Below, piece by piece: positions 1-7,223 of a stretch of 64,000 nucleotides of DNA (within the stretch, counting starts at the first letter, position 1; the number at the start of each line of letters is the position of its first letter). Source of the DNA: Cyclobacteriaceae bacterium. Lineage in GTDB: Bacteria; Bacteroidota; Bacteroidia; Cytophagales; Cyclobacteriaceae. The notes under the pieces were generated by a model. The model had not been told where the DNA came from and made no database searches. It was given only the letters and a program-made list of their open reading frames with translations. Both the position numbers and the translations under genes were made by a program. The stretch is from assembly GCA_958296015.1 (NCBI GenBank), contig CATQIH010000003.1, positions 61,939 through 125,938 of the forward strand. The letters are read 5' to 3'.

Positions 1-1
1 G

Positions 2-688
2 ATGCGTAATTTCCTATGGCTGGCAGTGATCATTGCTGCTGTATTTGTTGATCCTAATAAGTTCGACTGGGTACCGGGTATTACTTTTGGCGGAGTGAAA
101 TTCTCTTTTGTCAGAGAACTGATCATGTTTTCTGTGGCGTACCTGTCGCATCGCTTTGCCAACAAAGAAGCCCTGGCAGGCAATGACTTTAATTTTGAAC
201 CTATTCGAGAGGTGGCTTTTATCTTTGTCGGCATCTTTGGCACGATGATGCCCGCGTTGGAACTGGTCGGCAACTTTGCCAAATCAGAGGCCGGGGCAGA
301 GCTTATCACCCACAATACACTCTTTTGGGGCACAGGATTGCTATCTGGCTTTCTGGATAACGCACCTACCTATCTAAACTTTCTGGCGGCTGCTATGGCC
401 TCAAGGGGTGCTGATGTGGGGGTAATCTCTGAAGTGTTGGCTTTCGCCGAAGGAAAATACCCGGATAGCATCCTCGATCTGACGGCGATCTCGGTGGCAT
501 CTGTATTCTTTGGTGCCATGACCTACATTGGTAACGGTCCAAATTTTATGGTGAAGTCTATTGCAGAGCAGGTAGGTATCAAGATGCCTTCATTTTTTGG
601 CTACATCATCCGGTTCTCGCTGCCGTTTCTGCTACCTGCCCTATTCATCGTCTGGCTGGTCTTCTTTGCCTTTCAGTCAACCGGGTGA
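2..688 (+). CDS. Sodium:proton antiporter-like membrane protein, C-terminal part
   Basis: Ion-transporter (IT/ArsB-NhaD) superfamily membrane protein, probably a cation/proton antiporter of the inner membrane. The visible 228 residues hold about six hydrophobic segments and two re-entrant-type motifs, FLDNAPTYLNF (about residue 118) and GAMTYIGNGPNFMVKS (about 170), which resemble the paired conserved loops of this superfamily. The window starts at base 1, so the N-terminal half is probably missing and the first in-frame Met at base 2 need not be the true start. It runs toward recF on the opposite strand. The substrate cannot be read from sequence; NhaD-like sodium exchange is inferred from family resemblance only. 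Confidence 0.75.
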   Translation: MRNFLWLAVIIAAVFVDPNKFDWVPGITFGGVKFSFVRELIMFSVAYLSHRFANKEALAGNDFNFEPIREVAFIFVGIFGTMMPALELVGNFAKSEAGAELITHNTLFWGTGLLSGFLDNAPTYLNFLAAAMASRGADVGVISEVLAFAEGKYPDSILDLTAISVASVFFGAMTYIGNGPNFMVKSIAEQVGIKMPSFFGYIIRFSLPFLLPALFIVWLVFFAFQSTG

Positions 689-753
689 CAGGCAAAAACA
701 AGGAATCTGCTAGATGAACCAACGGACAAATCGCCTGGAGGCTTCATGAGGAT

Positions 754-900
754 ATGATGTATGAAATTAGCTTTTTAAGGAACATAGAGCATAGTTTGAG
801 GATGTTGAAGAAGGGACTTCACATAAAGCAGTATCACAGCTAGAACAAGTTCCTCATATAGGGCGTATTGTTCCGGAAAAAGTAAGCTTCCAAAGGCTAC
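754..900 (+). pseudogene. Remnant of a RelE/ParE-type toxin
   Basis: The 208 bp between the antiporter and recF contain two short peptides in different frames that together resemble a RelE/ParE toxin. From 754 the frame reads MMYEISFLRNIEHSL and stops at 841. From 798 another frame reads EDVEEG, then AVSQLEQVPHIGRIVPEK; the FPxxGRxVPE-like stretch is a family signature. A deletion or frameshift has removed the middle, and no antitoxin gene is visible. The similarity is by eye over short peptides, so the call is tentative. It points to a former toxin-antitoxin locus next to recF. Confidence 0.4.
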
Positions 901-2009
901 ATCCATGTTTGTTGTTCAACTTCCCCCTTTTTCACTGTAAACACCTTCCTTTCGGCTTCTATCGCCTGGAAAATAGTGTAGGTGCGCTCTGGACGGGCAT
1001 CGGTCACAAAAAGCTGCCCAAAAGAGTGCTGCGCCACCATTTCTACCAGTTTGGCAATGCGCAGGTCGTCCAGCTTATCAAAAATATCATCCAGCAGCAA
1101 AATGGGCTTCACACCTTTTTCATGCTTGATGATATCAAACTGGGCCAGCCGCAGGGCAATGACAAAAGACTTTTGCTGCCCTTGTGAGCCGTATTTTTTG
1201 ACAGGAAAACTATTGATCTCAAAATCAAAATCATCTTTGTGGATGCCTTTGCGCGTGCGCTGTGCCTGCACATCTCTCTGATAACCCCGGTAAAAATCTT
1301 TGTAAAATGCCTCATGATCAAAGTCAGACTGGTAGTTGATAGTTACTGCTTCCTTTTGCCCGGATATATTATTATAATGATCTGTGAAAATAGGTAAAAA
1401 GCTGCTGATAAAGGCTTTGCGGTAAGCATAGATTTTATCTCCATGCGCGAGTAGCTGCTCGGTATAAGAGTCTAGCAGGTCTTTATCAAAGCGGTTGGTG
1501 TCGGCAAACCGCTTCAGGGTGCTGTTCCGTTGTTTGAGCACATGGCTGTATTTGAGCAGATGGTCCAGATATATGCTGTCGATCTGGGAGATCAGTCCGT
1601 CGAAAAACTTGCGCCTGATCTCGCTGGTGCCCCGGATGATGTCAGTATCGTCAGGTGTGATAAGAACCACCGGAAAAAGTCCGATATGTTCGCTAAGCCG
1701 GTCGTAGAGTGCACCGTTGTTTTTGGCAACCTTCCGCTGTCCATTCTGTATGCTGAATTGTAACTGGTAATCTTGTGCATCTTTGTGCATCAGCCCTTTT
1801 ACCAGAAAGAAAGGCGTATCGTGCCGCATGTTCTGTCCTTCGGTACTGCTGAAGGCACTTTTGGTGAGCGATAAATAATAGATGGCATCCAGCAAATTCG
1901 TTTTGCCACTTCCGTTTTCTCCTACAAAGCAGTTAATCTGTGCAGAAAACTGTAGATTAAGTTCCTCGTAGTTTTTAAAGTTCAGCAAACTGATTTTTTC
2001 GAGCCACAT
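897..2009 (-). CDS. recF: DNA replication and repair protein RecF
   Basis: SMC/ABC-like ATPase that loads RecA at gapped single-stranded DNA with RecO and RecR. The 370 residues match the usual RecF length. Walker A GENGSGKT is at 30-37 after the N-terminal MWLEKISLLNFKNY. The ABC signature region YGSQGQQKSF is near 275-285, and Walker B LLLDDIFDKLD is near 305-315. The ATG at 2009 is the natural start and lies about 100 bp from divergent pdhA, so both promoters must sit in 2010-2106. It is not next to dnaA, dnaN or gyrB here, as is usual in Bacteroidota. Confidence 0.95.
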   Translation of the reverse strand: MWLEKISLLNFKNYEELNLQFSAQINCFVGENGSGKTNLLDAIYYLSLTKSAFSSTEGQNMRHDTPFFLVKGLMHKDAQDYQLQFSIQNGQRKVAKNNGALYDRLSEHIGLFPVVLITPDDTDIIRGTSEIRRKFFDGLISQIDSIYLDHLLKYSHVLKQRNSTLKRFADTNRFDKDLLDSYTEQLLAHGDKIYAYRKAFISSFLPIFTDHYNNISGQKEAVTINYQSDFDHEAFYKDFYRGYQRDVQAQRTRKGIHKDDFDFEINSFPVKKYGSQGQQKSFVIALRLAQFDIIKHEKGVKPILLLDDIFDKLDDLRIAKLVEMVAQHSFGQLFVTDARPERTYTIFQAIEAERKVFTVKKGEVEQQTWM

Positions 2010-2106
2010 GTAGTTCTATGTTGAATGTTTTTATCTATTTTGCGGGTTTAAAATACTGAAGTGCTGCAAGTTTACAACAAGTAGTCCGAATTATAATTTA
2101 AATGCG

Positions 2107-3153
2107 ATGGCAGTAAGTACAAAAGAAAAGGAAAAAGTAAAAAAAACCAGTCCCACTGCAAAGAAAGCAGCATTCTCTAAGCAAACATATATGTGGTGGT
2201 ATGAGATGATGTATCTGCTCAGAAGGTTTGAAGAAAAGGCCGGGCAACAATATGGCCTTCAGAAAATCAAAGGGTTTTGTCACCTGTACATTGGACAGGA
2301 AGCCTGTGTGGTCGGTGCCGTCTCTGCCCTTAAAAAGGGAGATAAATACATCACGGCCTATCGCGACCATGCACATCCTATCGCACTGGGCACAGACCCC
2401 AAATACATTATGGCAGAGCTGTTTGCCAAAGAAACCGGCGTTTCCAAAGGCAAAGGCGGCTCCATGCACATGTTTGACGTAGCTAATCACTTTTACGGCG
2501 GTCACGGTATTGTGGGCGGGCAGATTCCACTGGGTGCCGGACTGGCTTTTGCCGAGCAATACAAAGGCACTGATCTGGTTTGCGCTACTTTTATGGGTGA
2601 TGGTGCCACCCGCCAGGGTGCCTTCCACGAAACCCTGAACATGGCCATGACCATGAAACTTCCGGTACTGTTCATCATCGAGAACAATGGGTATGCAATG
2701 GGCACCTCAGTGAAGAGAAGCAGCAACGTGACCGAGCTTTATCAATTGGGCGAATCATATGATATTCCTTCGTTTCCGGTAGATGCCATGAACGTAGAAG
2801 CAGTACACCACGCTGTAGCCGAAGCGGCAGAACGTGCCCGTAGCGGCAACGGGCCTACCCTGCTGGAGTTCAGAACATATCGCTACAAAGGGCACTCTAT
2901 CTCTGATCCGGCAAAATATCGCACCAAAGATGAGCTGGAAGAATACAAACAGCAAGACCCAATCGTCCAGTGTATGAAGACTATTCTCGACAAAAAGCTG
3001 GCAACAGAAGATGAGTTGAAAGAAATAGAGAACCAAGTAAAAGAGCAGGTGGAAGCATGTATTAAGTTTGCCGACGAATCAGCCTTTCCCGACCCTTCAG
3101 AGGCAACTAAAGATGTATATGCCCAGCAGGATTATCCGTTTATTATGGAATAA
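2107..3153 (+). CDS. pdhA: Pyruvate dehydrogenase E1 component, alpha subunit
   Basis: Thiamine-diphosphate-dependent alpha subunit of the E1 component, which decarboxylates pyruvate for acetyl-CoA synthesis together with a beta subunit (not in this window). The 348 residues carry the ThDP/Mg motif starting GDGATRQGAFHE at 164 and closing with ENN at 192-194. Phosphorylation-loop-like residues YRYKGHSISDPAKYR follow near 262-276. A lysine-rich tail of about 25 residues precedes the conserved domain. The gene stands alone, ahead of a TPR protein with its own promoter. A branched-chain 2-oxoacid E1 alpha is the main alternative, but the overall sequence fits PdhA better. Confidence 0.93.
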   Translation: MAVSTKEKEKVKKTSPTAKKAAFSKQTYMWWYEMMYLLRRFEEKAGQQYGLQKIKGFCHLYIGQEACVVGAVSALKKGDKYITAYRDHAHPIALGTDPKYIMAELFAKETGVSKGKGGSMHMFDVANHFYGGHGIVGGQIPLGAGLAFAEQYKGTDLVCATFMGDGATRQGAFHETLNMAMTMKLPVLFIIENNGYAMGTSVKRSSNVTELYQLGESYDIPSFPVDAMNVEAVHHAVAEAAERARSGNGPTLLEFRTYRYKGHSISDPAKYRTKDELEEYKQQDPIVQCMKTILDKKLATEDELKEIENQVKEQVEACIKFADESAFPDPSEATKDVYAQQDYPFIME

Positions 3154-3165
3154 AAAAAATTATTG

Positions 3166-3173
3166 TAAATTTG
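3166..3173 (+). promoter_or_regulatory. Bacteroidota-type -7 box for the TPR gene
   Basis: TAAATTTG fits the TAnnTTTG -7 consensus of the Bacteroidota primary sigma factor and lies 19 bp before the ATG at 3193, just after the pdhA stop. The -33 element is weak. Start of transcription is inferred at about 3180, giving a short leader. Confidence 0.5.
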
Positions 3174-3192
3174 CATCCTTAAACTACAAAAG

Positions 3193-3933
3193 ATGGCAAA
3201 CAGAGTAAAAGGAAGTAACGCAAAAAAGCCCAGAGAGGCGCAAAGCAAACATGAACTGCTGGAAAGCCCTGACGCTTTAAGAGAATCGCTGACAGGTCCT
3301 AATGCGTTTTTGAGCAAAAAGAAGAACCAGCGACTTGTACTGGGCGTTTCCATAGTGATTGCACTGGCAGTAGCTGCTTTCTTTGGTTATAAATACTACA
3401 TGAACAACCAGGACAAGCTAGCGCAGGAAGAAATGTTTCAGGCTATCTTTTATTTTGAAGCTGATAGTTTGAACAAAGCCCTAAATGGCGATGGCAACAA
3501 CTATGGTTTTTTGGAAATCATCGACGAATATGGTGGCACAGATGCTGCCAACCTCGCGCACTTTTATGCGGGTGTGTCTTACCTCAAGCAGGGTGAGTAT
3601 CAGTCAGCCGTCGATCATCTGAAAGATTTTAGTGCATCAGATTATTTGCTACAGGCCCGTGCCGATGCGCTGGTAGGCGACGCTTATATGCAGCTCAACC
3701 AATATGATCAGGCAATAAGTGCTTATCAAAAGGCCGCAGATTATAAACCTAATCAGTATTTTACGCCTGGTTATCTGGAAAAAGAAGCCGTTGGTTATGA
3801 AGCAAAACAGGATTATGCCTCAGCGGCCAAGAGCTACCAGCGCATTATTGATGATTTTCCTTCTTCAGAGGCTTATCAAAACGCACTGAAGCAACAGGCA
3901 CGCCTTGAACAGTTGTCTGCTGAAAAAAAGTAA
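3193..3933 (+). CDS. Membrane-anchored tetratricopeptide repeat protein
   Basis: 246-residue protein with a basic N-terminal segment, one transmembrane helix at about residues 50-70 (LVLGVSIVIALAVAAFFGY) and a C-terminal region of TPR-like helix pairs from about 110 to 240, for example ARADALVGDAYMQLNQYDQA. This is the arrangement of a tetratricopeptide scaffold anchored in the inner membrane with the repeats outside, as in YfgM/CpoB-like proteins. It lies between pdhA and ribH, with its own promoter and a strong terminator after it. The specific partner is unknown. Confidence 0.8.
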   Translation: MANRVKGSNAKKPREAQSKHELLESPDALRESLTGPNAFLSKKKNQRLVLGVSIVIALAVAAFFGYKYYMNNQDKLAQEEMFQAIFYFEADSLNKALNGDGNNYGFLEIIDEYGGTDAANLAHFYAGVSYLKQGEYQSAVDHLKDFSASDYLLQARADALVGDAYMQLNQYDQAISAYQKAADYKPNQYFTPGYLEKEAVGYEAKQDYASAAKSYQRIIDDFPSSEAYQNALKQQARLEQLSAEKK

Positions 3934-3953
3934 ACTCTTTTTAAAGAAATTCT

Positions 3954-4003
3954 AAGGATAAGACCTGTGGCGGCCATCTCCTGCTATGTCTTATCCTTTT
4001 TTT
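3954..4003 (+). terminator. Rho-independent terminator after the TPR gene
   Basis: An 11-bp perfect inverted repeat AAGGATAAGAC / GTCTTATCCTT (3954-3964 and 3988-3998) with a 23-nt loop is followed by a T run. It separates the TPR gene from ribH. Confidence 0.75.
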
Positions 4004-4026
4004 ATGCAAAAACGATAAACTTATTT

Positions 4027-4503
4027 ATGGCTACTGCAAATAAAAACCTAAGCGAATACAAGACAGATCGCCTGCCAGACATCCTGAATAAGAAATTTGC
4101 CATTGTGATCTCAGAATGGAACGATGAAATTACCGATGCGCTTGGAACGGGAGCCTACCAGACGCTCATCAGACATGGTGCCCGGGAAGCGAACGTGTTG
4201 GTAAAATACGTGCCAGGCACTTATGAACTTTCCTTAGGAGCACAATGGATGGCCAGCCAGGAAGGCATCGACGCTGTCATTTGCCTGGGATGTGTCATTC
4301 AGGGAGAAACCCCCCACTTCGATTACATTTGCCAGTCGGTGGCGCAAGGCATCAAAGATGTGGCACTAAAGTATAACAAACCAGTAATTTTTGGTGTTTT
4401 AACTACGCTTGATATGGCACAGGCCAGAGACAGGGCAGGAGGGAAGCATGGAAACAAAGGAGACGAAGCGGCTATTACAGCAGTGAAGCTACTGGGTTTT
4501 TGA
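4027..4503 (+). CDS. ribH: 6,7-dimethyl-8-ribityllumazine synthase
   Basis: Lumazine synthase, the penultimate enzyme of riboflavin synthesis, which condenses 5-amino-6-ribitylamino-uracil with 3,4-dihydroxy-2-butanone 4-phosphate. The 158 residues match the usual size. Motifs are SEWNDEITDAL near 28-38, the core KYVPGTYELSLGAQW, CLGCVIQGETPHFDYI with the catalytic-region His, and the C-terminal GGKHGNKGDEAA. The reading frame is open upstream, but the start at 4027 (MATANKNLSEY) fits the family and lies after the terminator of the preceding gene. The gene stands 30 bp before aspartokinase and may be co-transcribed with it. Confidence 0.95.
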   Translation: MATANKNLSEYKTDRLPDILNKKFAIVISEWNDEITDALGTGAYQTLIRHGAREANVLVKYVPGTYELSLGAQWMASQEGIDAVICLGCVIQGETPHFDYICQSVAQGIKDVALKYNKPVIFGVLTTLDMAQARDRAGGKHGNKGDEAAITAVKLLGF

Positions 4504-4533
4504 TTGTCAGGTATACTAACACTAAGTTCGATT

Positions 4534-5865
4534 ATGAAAATTTTAAAGTTTGGAGGTACTTCTGTAGGTAGCCCGGAGCGTATGCGCGCAGTGGCCGAGC
4601 TTGTCACCAAAGAACCCGAAAACAAGATTGTAGTATTATCAGCAGTATCAGGCACCACCAATACACTGGTGAGTGTTGCCTCTGCTTTGTATGAAAATAA
4701 AAATGAAATAGCCATTGGCATCATTGATAAGCTCTACCAGGACTATGTGGTGTACGTCAACGAACTGTTGGTCAGTAAACAGGCCAATAAAGCCGGTCAC
4801 GCTATTGTGGATGCCCACTTTGACGCACTAAACTCTATGACACGGGAGCCGTTTACCGCAGATGTAGAGAAAGAAATACTGGCGCAGGGCGAGCTATTGT
4901 CTACCAAACTCTTTTGTGCTTACTTACAGCAAGAAAGTATCGATGCTGCATTGCTTCCGGCACTAAACTACATGCGCATAGATGATGACAATGAGCCTGA
5001 TATGCCTTATATCAGTGAGAAATTAAAAGATCTGATTGCAGAAAGCAAACAGGTAGATATCTACGTGACGCAGGGCTATATCTGCCTCAACAGCCAAAAC
5101 CGGGTAGACAACCTGCAAAGAGGCGGCAGCGATTATACAGCTTCCCTGGTAGGTGTAGCCATTGCCGCCAGCGAGATTCAGATATGGACCGATATTGATG
5201 GTATGCACAACAACGATCCAAGAATTGTCAAGCGTACTTTCCCCATTGCCGAGCTTTCCTTTGACGAAGCCGCCGAACTGGCCTATTTTGGTGCCAAAAT
5301 ACTGCATCCATCATCCATTCGCCCGGCACAGGCAGCCAATGTGCCCGTGCGTTTGCTCAATACTATGAAACCAGAAGCTGCTGGTACACTTATTTCTTCC
5401 AGTAGGCAATCAGAGCGTGCTTTTACTGCCGTGGCGGCCAAAGATGGTATCACCGCGATTAAGATAAAATCTTCGCGGATGCTGCTGGCCTATGGCTTTT
5501 TGAGAAAAGTGTTTGAGATTTTTGAGAAATATAAAACGCCCATAGACCTGATCACTACCTCGGAAGTGGCTATCTCGCTGACCATAGACAACCAGACGCA
5601 CCTACAGGAAATAGTAGCAGAACTAAACGGCTTTGGTGAGGTAGAAGTAGATGATGGCCATACCATTATCTGTGTAGTAGGAATGATGCCTTTTGAAAAA
5701 GCAGCGATCACCAAGCAGGTGATGGATGCCCTGGATGATATACCCGTTAGGATGGTGTCTTATGGCGGCAGTAAGTTTAATATCTCCATACTCATTAACA
5801 GCCAGCACAAAACGGAAGCCCTTACCCGGCTCAACGAGCATATCTTTGGTATGCAACGGGATTAG
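4534..5865 (+). CDS. lysC: Aspartate kinase (monofunctional)
   Basis: Phosphorylates aspartate, the first step to lysine, threonine, methionine and diaminopimelate. The 443 residues begin MKILKFGGTSVGSPERM, with the kinase KFGGTS motif. The catalytic domain runs to about 285, with RGGSDYTASL near 200 and WTDIDGMHNNDPR near 218. Two C-terminal ACT-like regulatory domains follow, so feedback control by lysine or threonine is expected. The start at 4534 was chosen over an in-frame upstream codon because MKILKFGG is the family N-terminus. There is no fused homoserine dehydrogenase. The pathway partner dapA lies 8 kb downstream. Confidence 0.93.
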   Translation: MKILKFGGTSVGSPERMRAVAELVTKEPENKIVVLSAVSGTTNTLVSVASALYENKNEIAIGIIDKLYQDYVVYVNELLVSKQANKAGHAIVDAHFDALNSMTREPFTADVEKEILAQGELLSTKLFCAYLQQESIDAALLPALNYMRIDDDNEPDMPYISEKLKDLIAESKQVDIYVTQGYICLNSQNRVDNLQRGGSDYTASLVGVAIAASEIQIWTDIDGMHNNDPRIVKRTFPIAELSFDEAAELAYFGAKILHPSSIRPAQAANVPVRLLNTMKPEAAGTLISSSRQSERAFTAVAAKDGITAIKIKSSRMLLAYGFLRKVFEIFEKYKTPIDLITTSEVAISLTIDNQTHLQEIVAELNGFGEVEVDDGHTIICVVGMMPFEKAAITKQVMDALDDIPVRMVSYGGSKFNISILINSQHKTEALTRLNEHIFGMQRD

Positions 5866-5886
5866 TAGTGTGTTGAAAGCATGGTG

Positions 5887-5926
5887 AACTGTTGTTTTCC
5901 GGTATAGGTGAAAACAACAGTTTTTT
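5887..5926 (+). terminator. Rho-independent terminator after aspartate kinase
   Basis: A long inverted repeat AACTGTTGTTTTC / GAAAACAACAGTT (5887-5899 and 5910-5922) with a short loop runs directly into TTTT. It lies 21 bp after the aspartate kinase stop. Confidence 0.8.
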
Positions 5927-6090
5927 ATGCCTAAAGCTTGCAAATGAGTAAGTCGCTGACAATCAAGAATCTGAAAAGAAGATGTTGATGGCAAAAGATA
6001 TTTATCTCGATAACTGGCTGAGTTGAGCAGGATATTACTACATTACGCAACAGATTATAAAAAAACTACCTCCAACTTCGTCTCATTGAT

Positions 6091-6405
6091 ATGGCTAAAA
6101 ACAACTTATACTCCGCACGCAAATCAGACACAACTACTTTTGGAGAATCTATGCGGGAGCTGTTGCAGGTGTACCAGTTGAATGCCAAATATGAACAAAC
6201 CCGTCTGATCAATTCCTGGGAAAGACTCATGGGTGAGCCTATTGCTAAAAGAACCGATAAGCTTTTTATCAACAACCAGAAGCTATACGTAAAACTGAAC
6301 TCGGCTGCCTTGAAGCAGGAACTGAATATGTCTAAAACAAAAATTTTGGCTATTTTTCTGAGAGAGTTTGGAGAGGTAGTGATAGAAGATGTAGTCTTTT
6401 TGTAA
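6091..6405 (+). CDS. DUF721 domain protein (DciA-like)
   Basis: Small protein of 104 residues of the DUF721 family. Some members (DciA) load the replicative helicase, but for this short Bacteroidota type the role is inferred. The central region resembles the family: INSWERLMGEPIAKRTDKLF (about 50-70), then LYVKLNSAALKQELNMSK with the conserved nucleic-acid-binding-like fold, ending GEVVIEDVVFL. In many Bacteroidota such a gene lies near recF; here recF is 4 kb upstream. It converges with the RsbW-like gene across 19 bp. Confidence 0.8.
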   Translation: MAKNNLYSARKSDTTTFGESMRELLQVYQLNAKYEQTRLINSWERLMGEPIAKRTDKLFINNQKLYVKLNSAALKQELNMSKTKILAIFLREFGEVVIEDVVFL

Positions 6406-6424
6406 GAAACCACAGCATAAAAAA

Positions 6425-6844
6425 TCAGGCGATATATTTATGCAGACGATACACGTTGCTACGTATCTCATCATTATAAGAAAACTCCACATGGTCCATA
6501 ATGCGCTTGACCAGTAGCAGCCCCACACCACCTTTTCTTCTGTCTTTGATGATTTGTTCCAGGCAGGGTTCCTGGTAGCTTTTGAAGTTGAATCCAGTAC
6601 CTTTATCTCTAATTTCAAAGATAACTTCCTTGTGTTCTTTGACAAAAATTTCGAGTTCCAGACTGTCTTTCGGATTGCAATGGTGTGAATGGATCATCAG
6701 GTTGGCACATACCTCATCAACAGCCAATATCATCTGGCTAAGTGCCAACTCAGGAATAGCATAGTGCTGCAAAGTTGCTTTAATAAACTCTCTGATACTC
6801 TGCAACCTCTCTTTTCGACACGAAACTTTAAAGCTATAGTTCAT
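6425..6844 (-). CDS. RsbW-like anti-sigma factor ATPase / serine kinase
   Basis: 139-residue HATPase domain of the partner-switching family, which typically binds a sigma factor or other target and phosphorylates a STAS antagonist. The N box is VDEVCANLMIH, followed by DKGTGFNF and GGVGLLLVKRIMD, which together form the GHKL ATP site. It overlaps the STAS gene by 11 bp and follows the PP2C phosphatase gene, so the phosphatase-STAS-kinase set is complete. No sigma factor gene is adjacent, so the regulated target is unknown. Confidence 0.85.
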   Translation of the reverse strand: MNYSFKVSCRKERLQSIREFIKATLQHYAIPELALSQMILAVDEVCANLMIHSHHCNPKDSLELEIFVKEHKEVIFEIRDKGTGFNFKSYQEPCLEQIIKDRRKGGVGLLLVKRIMDHVEFSYNDEIRSNVYRLHKYIA

Positions 6845-7178
6845 GGGTTAAAATCTTTGCGTCTTCTTCAGTATCCACAATGGTGAGCAGCTGGTGCAAC
6901 CCTAAAATCTCAAAAGTTTTGTATACTGTTTCATTCATATCAAACAGGATAAACTTGATATCCCTTGCTTCTAACTCTTGTATATAAGACATAAATACAC
7001 CCAATCCGGCAGACGAAATATAGGTTAGATGCTTACAGTTTACCAAAACAGCCTTTACATCAGATCCTACTGCTTGCTGCATGGCTTCATCCAGGTGAAT
7101 AGATGAGCTTGCGTCTACTTCTCCATTCACCACAATCAAAGCGTGTTCCTCTGTAATCTGTACTTTTACTTCCACCAT
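6834..7178 (-). CDS. STAS domain anti-sigma factor antagonist (RsbV-like)
   Basis: 114-residue single STAS domain. The phosphorylatable serine region is YISSAGLGVFMSYI, near residues 54-67, where RsbV and SpoIIAA carry the switching Ser. In this family the unphosphorylated form binds the kinase and frees its target. It overlaps the downstream kinase gene by 11 bp and lies 45 bp after the PP2C phosphatase gene, so the three probably form one transcript. Confidence 0.88.
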   Translation of the reverse strand: MVEVKVQITEEHALIVVNGEVDASSSIHLDEAMQQAVGSDVKAVLVNCKHLTYISSAGLGVFMSYIQELEARDIKFILFDMNETVYKTFEILGLHQLLTIVDTEEDAKILTHEL

Positions 7179-7223
7179 AGTCAGTAGTATATACGATTTG
7201 TATTGACTAAAGTTACTTTTGTG

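Noticed and set aside
2098..2628. Minus-strand ORF across pdhA
   Set aside because: It lies antisense to a strongly supported gene and has no recognisable domain.
3954..4003. FMN riboswitch before ribH
   Set aside because: The inverted repeat is a simple terminator of the previous gene; the conserved multi-helix FMN aptamer core is not visible.
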